Source of the DNA: Bacillus multifaciens
GTDB lineage: Bacteria; Bacillota; Bacilli; Bacillales; Bacillaceae_G
Assembly: GCF_030756675.1 (NCBI RefSeq)
Contig: NZ_JAVBXD010000016.1
Location: forward strand, 25,696 to 89,695
Direction: 5' to 3'
Length of the DNA stretch: 64,000 nucleotides
Positions 7,541 through 16,551 of this stretch are shown piece after piece. Numbering within the stretch: the stretch's first letter is position 1; the number at the start of each line of letters is the position of its first letter. The notes beneath the pieces are model-generated. The model ran no database searches and was not told the origin of the DNA. It saw nothing but the letters and a program-made list of their open reading frames with translations. Position numbers and translations under genes: made by a program.

Positions 7541-7700
7541 TTTTATCGACTCCTTTCATCAGTTTTATTATAATCAAGATACAGGGGAAAATCTATTTTT
7601 AATATCTTTCTTATGTTGTCAAATTAGTTTATGGAAGATTCTTTCTTATATGTGACAATAAGATGTAGAAAGAAATGAATGTGCAAATGGGGGAGAGAAT

Positions 7701-8009
7701 ATGATAAAAGTTAGTGTTTACGGGGCGAAGGTTGTATGTGCAAGCTGCGTTGGAATGCCATCTTCAACGGAAACGTATGAATGGCTGCAAGCAGCGATTG
7801 GACGAAAATATGAAGGACAAGAAAATAAATTCCATTTTGAATATGTGGATATTCATGCGGAGCAAGCAGAGGAAGAAAAACGCGCTTTTGCTGAGCGTGT
7901 TATTGAAGAAGACTTATTTTATCCTGTTGTTCTCGTGAATCATGAGATTGTTGGAGAAGGTAATCCGCGCTTAAAGGATGTATACGAAGAAATTGATAAA
8001 TATTTATAA
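7701..8009 (+). CDS. yuzD: YuzD, DUF1462 thiol protein
   Basis: 102 residues with an N-terminal strand and a CxxC (C13-AS-C16) in YGAKVVCASCVGMPSS, a thioredoxin-like arrangement, and PVVLVNHEIVGEGNPRL in the position of the cis-Pro loop of such folds. DUF1462 members are called putative disulfide oxidoreductases; no reaction has been shown. GGGGGAGAG precedes the ATG. It is divergent from yutI, as in B. subtilis, suggesting a shared thiol or Fe-S role, which is inference. Confidence 0.85.
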   Translation: MIKVSVYGAKVVCASCVGMPSSTETYEWLQAAIGRKYEGQENKFHFEYVDIHAEQAEEEKRAFAERVIEEDLFYPVVLVNHEIVGEGNPRLKDVYEEIDKYL

Positions 8010-8027
8010 CATAACTTATCACTCACA

Positions 8028-8068
8028 AAGCTCTTGCAACGTAGACTATGAATCGCAGGGGCTTTTTC
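8028..8068 (+). terminator. Terminator after yuzD
   Basis: AGCTCTTGC and GCAGGGGCT pair with G-U pairs around a loop, followed by TTTTTCT. Confidence 0.6.
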
Positions 8069-8090
8069 TGTGCTTAGGAGGATGAATAGG

Positions 8091-8381
8091 ATGAAAAAAG
8101 GGTTTGTAATAGGGATTATCGGGCTTTTTCTAGTCAGTAGTATTGCTTATATGAAAGGGGATGCAGCAGCGGTTTACTCGTTAGCAAGTTGGCTGAACAT
8201 CTTTTTCTTAGCTAGTGCAGCATTTCTTTGTATAGATGGCTTCATTTTAGGAGCAAGAGGGACATTTGCTTCGGCAAAGCCAACGCGAAAAGAATCTCGC
8301 TTTCAATCTGCGAAAACGAATGCATTTGCGGCAATTCCGAATGTGGCAGTAGCGTTAGGAGTATACTTATGGATATCGTAA
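8091..8381 (+). CDS. Small membrane protein (DUF5316-like)
   Basis: 96 residues with three hydrophobic segments: about 3-18, 33-58 and 78-95. The central SLASWLNIFFLASAAFLCIDGFILGA and the C-terminal NAFAAIPNVAVALGVYLW resemble small DUF5316 membrane proteins; the function is unknown. AGGAGG at 8076-8081 sets the ATG at 8091. Its last 13 bases overlap the start of the nucleotidyltransferase gene, so the two are probably translationally coupled. Confidence 0.6.
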   Translation: MKKGFVIGIIGLFLVSSIAYMKGDAAAVYSLASWLNIFFLASAAFLCIDGFILGARGTFASAKPTRKESRFQSAKTNAFAAIPNVAVALGVYLWIS

Positions 8382-9184
8382 CAAAGCATTTTATACCAGA
8401 AGAAGTGAAGTTCTTCTTAGATCAATACGTGAATGAACTACAGGAAGTAATTTCGAATGAAAAGTTAGTTGGAGTGTATGTATATGGTTCATTGGCATTA
8501 GCTGCGTTTCATCCAGAATCGAGTGATATTGACTTCGTAACGGTTACGAAAGAAGCGGTCAGTGAAGCAGAGAAGGTGAAAATCTGTGAATTACATAAGA
8601 GGCTCTGTACACATGACCTCGGTAAACGGATGGACGGGATGTATGTTCCGCTTGCCCATGTAGGAAAGCAAAATCATGAGATGTCACCATACTTGTATTG
8701 TTCAGAGGGAAAAATAAATGAAGGACATTGGGACATTAATTCTGTGACGTGGTGGACGATAAAAAATTGCGGTATTACGGTTTTGGGTCAAACAGCAGAC
8801 GAGCTTCCATATGTAGTGACGTGGGATGATGTTGTCAGCACAATGAAATACAATGTAGAACAATATTGGAGTGAGAAAGTAAAGCGTCCATATTTATTTT
8901 TATCCACAGAATGGGTAGAGTTTGCTGTTGTGACAATGGGACGTATTATGTGCACGCTAGAGATGGAACGGATTGTTTCGAAAGATGAAGGGCTGCAATA
9001 TATGATGAACAGTTGTAAAGAATGGGAACCACTTCTGCAAGAGGTGTACTGGATTCGTCAAAAAGAAGGATTAAAATCGTCTTTATCAAGATGGAGACGC
9101 GCTCAGATGACGAAGCAGTATTTGTTGTTTAGCGTCAAACAATGTAGGGGGAAATGGAATGAAGTAAAAAGTTATATGCCGTGA
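8369..9184 (+). CDS. Aminoglycoside (9/3'')-adenylyltransferase-like nucleotidyltransferase
   Basis: 271 residues, close to the 260 of ANT(9)/AadA. The nucleotidyltransferase motif is VYVYGSLALAAFHPESSDID (G40-S41 with D53 and D55 as metal ligands), followed by a C-terminal DUF4111 helical domain. The family moves AMP from ATP to a hydroxyl of streptomycin or spectinomycin, but many Bacillus homologues have no proven drug activity. The ATG at 8369 has GGAG nine bases upstream inside the preceding gene. It stands in an accessory block between yuzD and yutJ and ends 20 bases before a long repeat. Confidence 0.75.
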   Translation: MDIVTKHFIPEEVKFFLDQYVNELQEVISNEKLVGVYVYGSLALAAFHPESSDIDFVTVTKEAVSEAEKVKICELHKRLCTHDLGKRMDGMYVPLAHVGKQNHEMSPYLYCSEGKINEGHWDINSVTWWTIKNCGITVLGQTADELPYVVTWDDVVSTMKYNVEQYWSEKVKRPYLFLSTEWVEFAVVTMGRIMCTLEMERIVSKDEGLQYMMNSCKEWEPLLQEVYWIRQKEGLKSSLSRWRRAQMTKQYLLFSVKQCRGKWNEVKSYMP

Positions 9185-9203
9185 AAAGAATGATAATTTT
9201 AAA

Positions 9204-9464
9204 GTAACTACTCAGTTACTTTATGAAAAACCGACAGAAAAGCATTTTTTTAAATGGGTGAGAGGGACTGGCGATGCATAGGAGCGGTCAGTGCCTTTTC
9301 CTGCTACGTGCAAGGTTTGAAAACAAAAGTAGACAATAAGTGCAGGCTCCTGCCCGGTTTGCATGACAGCAGTCTATATGCCAAAAAATGAATTTATAAG
9401 TAATAGAGAGGCACATCTTAACTAGAATCATACACTTTTCTAAAAGGTATAGGTGAGTAGTTAT
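9204..9464. repeat. Long repeat with terminal inverted repeats, family A copy 1
   Basis: 261 bases, beginning GTAACTACTCAG and ending TGAGTAGTTA(T), nearly identical along its length to the copy at 55342-55611. Inside is the bcr-like core GGCGATGCATAGGAGCGGTCAG, and then GTGCAAGGTTTGAAAAC. It has no coding potential. The left end is itself a palindrome, GTAACT-ACTC-AGTTAC. This fills most of the gap between the nucleotidyltransferase and hemAT. Confidence 0.85.
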
Positions 9465-9540
9465 ATTTTAATTTTATATGAGCGGGTGGGGGGTATCTTT
9501 TCTTTAAGAATCTAGAAAAAGCTCAATTGATTAGGTGATT

Positions 9541-9590
9541 CCATCAGTAGAGGGGATTCTCTTTCTACTGATGGAAGATGCACTTTATGC
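9541..9590. repeat. Inverted repeat at the 3' end of hemAT (family E-like)
   Basis: CCATCAGTAGA and TCTACTGATGG form an 11-bp perfect stem followed by GAAGATGCACTTTA. A similar CCATCAGTGA...TCACTGATGG-AAGCTTCACTTTA block ends bioY at 41905-41946. It probably acts as the hemAT 3' hairpin, although the T run is poor. Confidence 0.6.
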
Positions 9591-10883
9591 TAAGTTAGCG
9601 GTTTCGTTTAGATGTTCTGCTGCTTCTGTCACACCAGAAGTAGCCGTACCTATTTCCTTAATAGCTACTACTAAATCATCCATTTGATTTTTAGCAAGGT
9701 TAATTTTTTGAACATTCTCGCAAATGGATTCGGAAATTTTTGTAAATGATTCGTGGGCTTGAGAAGACGTTTCATTTCCTATAAGGACTGTTTTATTGAC
9801 TTGTTTCAGCGTCTCTATTACATGCTGCGTATACTCATTGGAGGAATGGATTAAATTTTGAATTTTTCCAACTGAATTCTTTGTTTCTTCTGCAAGCTTT
9901 CTAACTTCCTCTGACACTATCGAAAATCCTTTACCGTGTTCCCCGGCTCTTGCTGCTTCAATAGCTGAGTTCAAAGCTAATAAATTGGTCTGATCTGCAA
10001 TGTTTTGTACGATTTTTACAACGGTGGTAATTTGAGAGGAAGCTTCAGATAACTTTGTCACAGAATGATTCATATTTTCAATATTTGTGGAAATGCCTTG
10101 TATATTTTGTACTAGGTCATTAATTTTCTGTTGCCCCTCTTTTGTAAACGCTTGAGCCATTGTAGAGTCTTCATTACTCCTAATCACCATTTGATTTACT
10201 GTATTGCTATTTTCAATTAATCTTTCTACAGATATGTTTGTCTCTTCAGCAAGAGAAACTAATTCTAAGCTTGTTTTTAAAATTTTCCCTTTTATTTCAG
10301 TTTTGGCATTTTCATATTGTCCATTTCTTTGTTTTAGATTTTCATCTTCATATGCTTCTAAAACAATTTGTTGCTCCAAACTTAATATTTTAGTGATGGC
10401 TGTTATAAAAGTTGTTACTTCTTCTTTTGCACTTATTGTATTTGAGATTATATTGATGAGTGAATTTTGTAAGTTTTGAAAGGCCCCCATATACCAGGCT
10501 GGCTTTAGACCAATGTGATAGTGGACTTTTGCGACTCTAAGCCGCTTTTCTAGGAAGTGATTATCGATTTTTCCATTAAACAGTTCAACTAAATGGACCT
10601 TTAATGTGTTTCTCAATTTGTCTACACTGCTATGTTTTTGAGTAATCTCTTTCAATTCATTTATTTCTAGAATACTATTGTAAAAATCATCGACAAGCCT
10701 TTCTATATTTTGTTCGATAAGGGGCTGAATACATTTTATCATTTGTAAATCGGATTTGTTTAAACGGATCATTTGGACTTTTGATAAAATATCAGGATTA
10801 TTCACATTGATTTCTATGTGCAATCGTTCAGCTTGTTTAAGCCATGACCTTGTTTCTTTTTCAGAGCGCCAAAATATAGTCAT
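9585..10883 (-). CDS. hemAT: HemAT, globin-coupled soluble aerotaxis transducer
   Basis: 432 residues, the same length as B. subtilis HemAT. Residues about 10-180 are a globin-coupled sensor with the expected proximal haem histidine at H121 in [18 protein letters not shown]. Residues about 215-432 form an MCP signalling domain with the highly conserved hairpin tip around [20 protein letters not shown] and [10 protein letters not shown]. There is no membrane segment or HAMP domain. The protein binds O2 through haem and signals to CheA. AGGAGG precedes the ATG at 10881-10883. It stands alone between repeats. Confidence 0.93.
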   Translation of the reverse strand: MTIFWRSEKETRSWLKQAERLHIEINVNNPDILSKVQMIRLNKSDLQMIKCIQPLIEQNIERLVDDFYNSILEINELKEITQKHSSVDKLRNTLKVHLVELFNGKIDNHFLEKRLRVAKVHYHIGLKPAWYMGAFQNLQNSLINIISNTISAKEEVTTFITAITKILSLEQQIVLEAYEDENLKQRNGQYENAKTEIKGKILKTSLELVSLAEETNISVERLIENSNTVNQMVIRSNEDSTMAQAFTKEGQQKINDLVQNIQGISTNIENMNHSVTKLSEASSQITTVVKIVQNIADQTNLLALNSAIEAARAGEHGKGFSIVSEEVRKLAEETKNSVGKIQNLIHSSNEYTQHVIETLKQVNKTVLIGNETSSQAHESFTKISESICENVQKINLAKNQMDDLVVAIKEIGTATSGVTEAAEHLNETANLA

Positions 10884-10904
10884 AAGATGTACCTCCTAAG
10901 GTAA

Positions 10905-10940
10905 TTTTTTTTGTAAAGATCTATAGGTGAGTAGTTTTAA
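10905..10940. repeat. Remnant of a family A right end
   Basis: GATCTATAGGTGAGTAGTTT matches the right end of the 9204 repeat (GGTATAGGTGAGTAGTTAT) but the rest of that element is missing; a bcr1-like element follows directly. Confidence 0.5.
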
Positions 10941-10946
10941 GTTATC

Positions 10947-11137
10947 TATATATATCCAAGTTAAAAAAACTCTTTCTTTTTAGGGAGGACAAGAGCATCT
11001 GGCTATGCCTAGAAGTGGTCAAGGCCTTTTCCTGCCACATGCGAGGTTTTAAAACACAGGGAGCAAGCGAGTACAAGTCATATTGTATTCTGCATAGCTA
11101 CGATTTATATGTGGAAAAATTAAAATGGATTTATATA
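10947..11137. repeat. bcr1-like element, copy B1
   Basis: 191 bases bounded by TATATATATCC and GGATTTATATA. The core GAGCATCTGGCTATGCCTAGAAG, then GGCCTTTTCCTGCCACATGC and GAGGTTTTAAAAC, matches copies at 12628 and, inverted, 62774. No coding potential is credible. The remaining bases to 11349 hold nothing I recognise. Confidence 0.75.
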
Positions 11138-11349
11138 AGTTCCTTAATTTAGATGAGTTATCTTTTTTATTCTATATAGTTATATATACTAATTCAATAA
11201 TATTTTTCTGTATATTGTTGAATAGAATTGCTGTTTCATTAAGTATGCATTGATGATAGGAGGAATGTAATTTCAATGTTTTTAGGTAAGGAGCGCATTT
11301 CTTCGAGGAACGTGAAGGATAGGAATAATGATTCTTATTCATTATAGAA

Positions 11350-11376
11350 AAAACAAGAGCCACATAGGGCCCTTGT
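11350..11376 (-). terminator. Terminator of yutJ
   Basis: Read on the reverse strand, ACAAGGGCC...GGCTCTTGTTTTTT is a hairpin with a T run right after the yutJ stop. Confidence 0.75.
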
Positions 11377-11381
11377 CTTCG

Positions 11382-12452
11382 TTAACCATTATGATGTTTA
11401 TACATCCAAAGAATGCCCGATTTTAAAAGGCGAGGTACACGGCCCATTAATGGCTGATTTGCCAGTAAACCAAAGCCATGTTTTTTACCAAGAGAGCCGA
11501 GAACACCTTTTAGTTTAATAACAGGTAGCTCTTCTGGTAATGCTTCATTGTTCCAACGTTTTAATAATATTTGGACAATTTGTTCACCTTGACCTTCTGC
11601 AAGCTGTGCAGATGGTGCATGTGGCAATGCAGCGCAGTCACCTAGCACATATACATTCTCGTAATCTGGAATATTATGATATTTTGTTAATACAACCCGC
11701 CCGCTATTATCATGCTCGACAGGGAGATTACGAACGACTTCACTCGCTTGAATGCCAGCTGTCCATACAATTGCGTCACATTCAAGTGGTTCATCGTGGT
11801 TATACACAATGTTTGGTTCTACTTTTGTAATGTTCGAGTTGCGAACAATTGTAACATTATGTTTCAAAAACCACTCTTCTACGTATCTACTTAATTTCTC
11901 TGGGAATGGGAAAAGAATGCGATCTTTTCGGTCAAATAAATAAATGTTTAAGTCTGGACGACTTTCGCGAAGCTCACTTGCTACTTCAACGCCGCTTAGT
12001 CCAGCTCCTACAACAGCAACTGTTGCGTGTGGTTCTAAACCATTTAGTTGTTGATATGTTTGACGAACTTGCTCAATGGATTGAAGGCTATATGTATTTT
12101 CCTTCGCTCCTGGAACGTTGTGGTAGTTATCTTCACAACCAAGTCCGATAATTAAGTCATCATAATTGACAACTTCGCTGCCCTCAAGATGAACAGCTTT
12201 GTTTTCTAGATCAACATTGGTTATTGTGCCATATTGAATATTTAGTCGTGGATGCTCTGGAAATGGAATGCGAATATGCGTTTCAGAAATCGTTCCTGCT
12301 ACTAATGCGTAGTATTCTGTTTTAAAACAGTGATACGGTACTTTGTCGATTAATGTTACTTGAACATCATCTGGAAGTTGGTTGCTCGGAAGAAGACGTT
12401 GTAAAACTCTCATTCCACCGTAGCCGCCACCAAGTATTACGAGGTGCTTCAT
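11382..12452 (-). CDS. yutJ: YutJ, NDH-2-like FAD/NAD(P) oxidoreductase
   Basis: 356 residues with two dinucleotide-binding folds: VILGGGYGGMRVLQRL at the N-terminus for FAD and TVAVVGAGLSGVEVASEL near residue 143 for NAD(P)H; NVYVLGDCAALPHAPSAQLA closes the FAD site. It resembles type II NADH dehydrogenases but is about 50 residues shorter than YumB. It probably oxidises NADH with a quinone or other acceptor at the membrane surface; the acceptor is unknown. GGGGT precedes the ATG at 12450-12452. Confidence 0.87.
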   Translation of the reverse strand: MKHLVILGGGYGGMRVLQRLLPSNQLPDDVQVTLIDKVPYHCFKTEYYALVAGTISETHIRIPFPEHPRLNIQYGTITNVDLENKAVHLEGSEVVNYDDLIIGLGCEDNYHNVPGAKENTYSLQSIEQVRQTYQQLNGLEPHATVAVVGAGLSGVEVASELRESRPDLNIYLFDRKDRILFPFPEKLSRYVEEWFLKHNVTIVRNSNITKVEPNIVYNHDEPLECDAIVWTAGIQASEVVRNLPVEHDNSGRVVLTKYHNIPDYENVYVLGDCAALPHAPSAQLAEGQGEQIVQILLKRWNNEALPEELPVIKLKGVLGSLGKKHGFGLLANQPLMGRVPRLLKSGILWMYKHHNG

Positions 12453-12627
12453 GATGGATTACCCCTTTTCTGTTGAAATATCCCCTAATCATAGAAATTT
12501 TTATATTACAAAAATATTTTGACTTTACTCATTCAAATTATATCGAATTTAGAAGCAAATAACAATGCGTGAATGCATACTCTGTTGTACAATAGTAAGA
12601 AAGTGAAAGCGATGTTATGGACCATTC

Positions 12628-12826
12628 TATATAAATACTAAGTAGAAAAACGACATAAACCCTTTTCTTTTTAGGTGGGCGAGAGCGTCTGGCCATGCGT
12701 AGAAGCGGTCAGGGCCTTTTTCTGCCACAGATAATGTTAAAACAAAGAGAGAAAGAAAGTAGCAGGTTACTTTTTGTTCAGCATGGCGGCGACTTGTGTG
12801 TTAGAAAGTCAAATTGGATTTATATA
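12628..12826. repeat. bcr1-like element, copy B2
   Basis: 199 bases bounded by TATATAAATAC and GGATTTATATA, with the best-preserved core of the window: GGGCGAGAGCGTCTGGCCAT, then GCGTAGAAGCGGTCAGGGCC. Together with B3 it fills most of the 618-base gap between yutJ and yuzB. The bases 12453-12627 hold only AT-rich promoter-like DNA. Confidence 0.82.
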
Positions 12827-13011
12827 AAGCCTTCTTTTTCTATAGGTGGACGAGAGCATCTGGCCGTGTATAGAAGCGGTCAGATCCATATTCTACTACA
12901 TGCCATGTTTAAAACAGGGGAGCGAGTGGAGGTCATGCTGTATTTTGCATTGCATAGCAGCGGAACGTTCAGAATTAGTAGAATGTTGGGGCTTTTCGCT
13001 GGATTTAGATA
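12827..13011. repeat. bcr1-like element, copy B3, tandem to B2
   Basis: It follows B2 directly, sharing the boundary GGATTTATATAAA, and ends at GGATTTAGATAAA. The core reads GGTGGACGAGAGCATCTGGC, then TAGAAGCGGTCAG and ATGTTTAAAAC. It lacks its own left terminal repeat, so it may use that of B2. Confidence 0.7.
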
Positions 13012-13070
13012 AACATCTTAGGCTTACTGTTATAAGACAAGCTTTGAAATAGATACAGGAGGGATTAAGG

Positions 13071-13310
13071 TTGATTAAACCATTAATTGAGTTTTGTGTT
13101 GGCAACCTTGCAAATGGTGCACAAAAGGCACGTGAACAATTAGAGAAAGATCCAAATTTAGATGTGATTGAGTATGGATGTCTTGGATATTGCGGTGTTT
13201 GTTTTGAAGGGCCATATGCGCTTGTGAACGGTGAAGTTGTAAAAGGGGAAACACCGGATGAACTTGTGAAAAATATATATGATTATTTAGATGAAAATCC
13301 GATGTTTTAG
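13071..13310 (+). CDS. yuzB: YuzB, DUF1450 cysteine-containing small protein
   Basis: 79 residues of the DUF1450 family with C9, C37, C41 and C44 (VEFC-like start and [10 protein letters not shown]), spaced as in thioredoxin-like [2Fe-2S] proteins, and [20 protein letters not shown] at the end. The biochemical role is unknown. The start is a TTG at 13071 preceded by AGGAGGG about nine bases upstream. Two bcr1-like repeats lie directly upstream, so the promoter may be within or just after them. Confidence 0.85.
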   Translation: MIKPLIEFCVGNLANGAQKAREQLEKDPNLDVIEYGCLGYCGVCFEGPYALVNGEVVKGETPDELVKNIYDYLDENPMF

Positions 13311-13340
13311 GGCGTTGCAATGAGGCAGCGTCTTTTTCAG
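13311..13340 (+). terminator. Terminator after yuzB
   Basis: GGCGTTGCAATGAGGCAGCGTCTTTTTCAG forms a hairpin with a T run beginning at the stop codon. Confidence 0.7.
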
Positions 13341-13389
13341 TTGAACGTATAAAATTATTTCGAAAGAGCAGGTTAACAAATTAGGAGAT

Positions 13390-13426
13390 ACAAAAAAAGA
13401 AAGCCCTTTGTCTGAGGGCTTTTTTC
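13390..13426. terminator. Second hairpin terminator
   Basis: AAAGAAAGCCCTTTGTCTGAGGGCTTTTTTC; A and T runs on both sides make it usable in both directions, insulating dapF from upstream reading. Confidence 0.8.
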
Positions 13427-13561
13427 TTACACCATATGTGTAAGCACGACATTGTTACGCCAAAATTGTCGTTGAATATGAGAAACGGGGGACATTCTTA
13501 TTGTTTTCAAAAAGCGCTCATTTTATACTTATAACAATCAAAAATTTTGGAGTGAAATCAC

Positions 13562-14428
13562 ATGGCACAATTTTCTTTCACAAAAATGCACGGACTTGGG
13601 AATAACTACATTTATGTAAATATGTTTGAAGAACAAATTGCAGAAGAGCATCTTGCACAAGTTGCGGAAAAAGTATCAGATGTGAATACTGGAATTGGTT
13701 CCGACGGGATGATTTTAATTTGTCCTTCTGACGTTGCTCCTGTGAAAATGCGTATTTTTAATAAAGACGGTTCAGAAGGAAAAAGCTGCGGTAATGGGCT
13801 GCGCTGCGTTGCAAAGTACGCATATGAGCATAAACTAGTAGAAGAGACTGTGTTCACAATTGAAACGTTAGCAGGAATCGTTACAGCAGAAGTAAAAGCT
13901 TTCGATGGAATTGTAACTTCAGCTACAATAGATATGGGGGCACCTAGGTTAAAACGCGTTGATTTACCAATGTTAGGTGAAGGAGAAACGCCATTTATTT
14001 GTGAAGATTTCCTTTATGATAACCACCGTTATACATTTACGGCTGTCTCAATGGGAAATCCGCATGCTGTTATTTTTGTAGAGAATATTGAAGAAGCACC
14101 GCTTACAACATTAGGACCTGTATTAGAAACACATGAGATGTTTCCGGAAAGTGTAAATGTCGAATTTATTGAAGTACTAGATGATCATGAAATGCATTTT
14201 CGTGTATGGGAACGTGGTTCTGGCATTACACAAGCATGCGGAACAGGAGCATGTGCTGCAGTTGTAGCTGCAATCTTAAATGGAAAGATGAAGCGAGGAC
14301 AAGAAATCACGGTTCATTTAGCAGGCGGAGATTTAATGATTACATGGACAGAAGAAGGAACAGTTCTCATGAATGGTCCAGCAGAAGTCACTTGCAGCGG
14401 TGTATATTATTATAAGATTGAAGAGTAA
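13562..14428 (+). CDS. dapF: Diaminopimelate epimerase
   Basis: 288 residues. DapF interconverts LL- and meso-diaminopimelate for lysine and peptidoglycan synthesis in the cytosol. Both catalytic cysteines are present: C76 in [13 protein letters not shown] and C226 in [27 protein letters not shown] at the N-terminus and [11 protein letters not shown] in the middle are family signatures. TTGGAGTG precedes the ATG. yutM follows within about 40 bases and is probably cotranscribed, as in B. subtilis. Confidence 0.96.
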   Translation: MAQFSFTKMHGLGNNYIYVNMFEEQIAEEHLAQVAEKVSDVNTGIGSDGMILICPSDVAPVKMRIFNKDGSEGKSCGNGLRCVAKYAYEHKLVEETVFTIETLAGIVTAEVKAFDGIVTSATIDMGAPRLKRVDLPMLGEGETPFICEDFLYDNHRYTFTAVSMGNPHAVIFVENIEEAPLTTLGPVLETHEMFPESVNVEFIEVLDDHEMHFRVWERGSGITQACGTGACAAVVAAILNGKMKRGQEITVHLAGGDLMITWTEEGTVLMNGPAEVTCSGVYYYKIEE

Positions 14429-14469
14429 AGATGTATAATAGAACGATAGAAGAAAGGATGGTGGATTCT

Positions 14470-14823
14470 ATGATTACTGTAACAGAACAAGCAGCATATC
14501 AAATTAAAGATATGTTAAAAGACGCTGAAGAAGGAGAAAGATACGTTCGCCTTGCTGTACACGGCGGTGGATGTAGTGGTCTTTCTTACGGCTTAGGATT
14601 TGAAAGAGAACCAAATGAAGACGACACAGTTCTTGAATTTTTCGGTGTTGAATTTGTTATTGATAAAGAAAGTGCTCCAATTGTAAAAGGAGTAAAAATT
14701 GATTATAAGCAATCGATGCTTGGCGGCGGATTTACAATCGACAATCCAAACGCGATCGCATCATGTGGCTGCGGATCATCTTTCCGCACAGCAACGAATG
14801 CTGGTAAGCCTGAAGAATGCTAA
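14470..14823 (+). CDS. yutM: YutM, HesB/IscA-type iron-sulfur carrier
   Basis: 117 residues of the A-type carrier family. The three conserved cysteines are C35 (HGGGCSGLSYG) and C99/C101 (SCGCGSSF), which bind iron or a cluster for transfer to apo-enzymes. DYKQSMLGGGFTIDNPNA is typical of the ErpA/YutM subgroup. The ATG at 14470 matches the family length and has GGTGG upstream; an ATG at 14431 would add an unconserved extension. It directly follows dapF. Confidence 0.92.
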   Translation: MITVTEQAAYQIKDMLKDAEEGERYVRLAVHGGGCSGLSYGLGFEREPNEDDTVLEFFGVEFVIDKESAPIVKGVKIDYKQSMLGGGFTIDNPNAIASCGCGSSFRTATNAGKPEEC

Positions 14824-14875
14824 TGTTAGATAGCATTTATGTAGTGCGTATCTTTAAAGATTAATCATACTAACC

Positions 14876-14925
14876 TTCTTGACGATGAATGACTAAGTTC
14901 ACTCGTTAAGGGGGTTTTTATTTTG
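14876..14925 (+). terminator. Terminator after dapF-yutM
   Basis: CCTTCTTGACGA and TCGTTAAGGGGG pair (with G-U pairs), followed by TTTTTATTTT. Confidence 0.65.
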
Positions 14926-15263
14926 TGAGGAAATAGGAGAAAATGGCGAAAAAGGTAGAAATTTGAGATTTTTTGTTGTTATTTGCTCATTTTCATGATA
15001 TTCTATAATAGAGAAGATGGTTTTTCTTTTTAAATTAACGGAATTTTCAGAAAATAATTAGATAGCTTTTTCCCATTTCCTCTTTCTTGTACGTCTCTAC
15101 ATTTAATTACTATATACAATAAAAAGCACATATGCCTAGCTATTATTTCTAAAATCGAAAAACATAATGAACTAATAAATCAAAAAAACGTAATATGAAA
15201 TTAAAAACGTTTTCAAGGAAGAGTGTATGATCCCCCTTACAAAAAATTAGGGAGGCATAGAAC
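14926..15263. other. AT-rich intergenic region before the kinB-like gene
   Basis: No gene is seen. It carries long A/T tracts, and at 15201-15216 TTAAAAACGTTTTCAA, one base from a CcpA cre consensus (G replaced by A). Catabolite control of the kinase is therefore possible but unproven. GGGAGG lies just before the ATG. Confidence 0.5.
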
Positions 15264-16517
15264 ATGGGAATTTCTACACTACTATTAAATGCATTTATTA
15301 TTATTATTTGTATCCTTAGTTATCAAGTATTTTGGTTAGATAAGACAGAAAAAAAACCACATAATAATATATTAATTTCTTTTTTTTCATCGATCGCAAT
15401 TGTTTTTTGTATGACATTCCCTATTCATTTACATGATGGGTATATTTATGATTTGCGGTTTATTCCTATTCTTTTAGTACTTCTATATGGAAATACAAGA
15501 AGTATTATTTGTATAAGTATTGTATATATGGGGTATCGATTTTACTTAGGCGGAAACGGCTTTTTTTCATCAGTTATTATATATACTATAACTACAGCTG
15601 TTACGACAATATTACGTTATTTTCTCCCTATTTATTTTAGGAGAAAAAAAATATTGTTTCACACACTATTGCTTTTGATTTGTACGAGTTTTTTTTCTAT
15701 CTCTGCGCTAATGAATCAAATTGAAATATATGGTAAAATTGAAACGGTTTTTATTGGATTTTTGATTAATTATGTACTGGTTAACGCCTTCACAGGAGTA
15801 TTGTCTATTTATTTAGTAGAGGGAATGATTGAGAAATTTAAAATGAAAGAAAAAATTCAAAGAGCTGAAAAGTTTTATACAGCTAGTGAATTAGCCGCAT
15901 CGATTGCACATGAAGTTCATAATCCGTTAACGACTGTATATGGATTCACGCAATTATTCCGTGAAAACGAACTGTCAAAAACATCTCAAGATGAATACTT
16001 GAAAATTATGTTAATGGAATTAGAAAAAGTACAATTGATTATCAATGATTATTTATCTCTAACAAAACCACAAAATACAATAAAAGAACGACTAAATATA
16101 AAGTGTATATTTCGGGAAGTAACAAATGCGATTTCTCCGCTAGCATTTTCATACAACGTTGAAATACAGAAAGATATTCCAGAGTGTTTGTATATAAATG
16201 CGAATCCTGAAAAATTAAAACAGTGCTTCACTAACATTTTACAAAACGGAATTGAAGCTATGATAGATGGTGGAGTGTTACAAATTCATGCACAAAAAAT
16301 CAAAAGTCATATTGTAATTGATATTATTGATTCGGGAATTGGAATGTCCCAAAAAGAAGTAAAGCGAATTGCCACGCCATTTTATTCAACAAAAGAAAAA
16401 GGGACTGGACTCGGCACTATGATTGCATACAGCATTATTAGAGAGTTAAATGGAGATATAGAAATAGAGAGTTCAAAAGGAAAAGGAACATGCTTTTCTA
16501 TCATTATACCTTGCTAA
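15264..16517 (+). CDS. kinB: KinB-like sporulation sensor histidine kinase
   Basis: 417 residues with six predicted membrane segments in residues 1-190 (a 5TMR-LYT-like sensor), then HisKA and HATPase domains. The phosphorylated histidine is H216 in SIAHEVHNPLT, the N box is N324-x3-N328 (TNILQNGIEAM), G1 is DSGIGM (356-361) and G2 is GTGLGT (380-385). KinB kinases phosphorylate Spo0F in the sporulation phosphorelay. In B. subtilis kinB is next to kapB; here kapB and kapD lie 33 kb away. It is monocistronic, with its own terminator. Confidence 0.82.
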   Translation: MGISTLLLNAFIIIICILSYQVFWLDKTEKKPHNNILISFFSSIAIVFCMTFPIHLHDGYIYDLRFIPILLVLLYGNTRSIICISIVYMGYRFYLGGNGFFSSVIIYTITTAVTTILRYFLPIYFRRKKILFHTLLLLICTSFFSISALMNQIEIYGKIETVFIGFLINYVLVNAFTGVLSIYLVEGMIEKFKMKEKIQRAEKFYTASELAASIAHEVHNPLTTVYGFTQLFRENELSKTSQDEYLKIMLMELEKVQLIINDYLSLTKPQNTIKERLNIKCIFREVTNAISPLAFSYNVEIQKDIPECLYINANPEKLKQCFTNILQNGIEAMIDGGVLQIHAQKIKSHIVIDIIDSGIGMSQKEVKRIATPFYSTKEKGTGLGTMIAYSIIRELNGDIEIESSKGKGTCFSIIIPC

Positions 16518-16518
16518 C

Positions 16519-16548
16519 GAAAAAGAGCGTCTAAGGCTGGACGCTCTT
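16519..16548 (+). terminator. Terminator after the kinB-like gene
   Basis: AAAAAGAGCGTCTAAGGCTGGACGCTCTTTTTGT is a clear hairpin with T5. Confidence 0.85.
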
Positions 16549-16551
16549 TTT

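Noticed and set aside
11172-11363. 63-codon ORF on the reverse strand between a bcr1-like repeat and yutJ
   Set aside because: No ribosome site, low-complexity composition, overlaps the yutJ terminator and shows no family pattern.
12453-13070. Coding ORFs within the yutJ-yuzB gap
   Set aside because: Several short ORFs cover the bcr1-like copies in both strands but are products of the repeat sequence without ribosome sites.
15201-15216. CcpA cre site before the kinB-like gene
   Set aside because: One base differs from the consensus and the region is so AT-rich that such matches are expected; noted only as a possibility.
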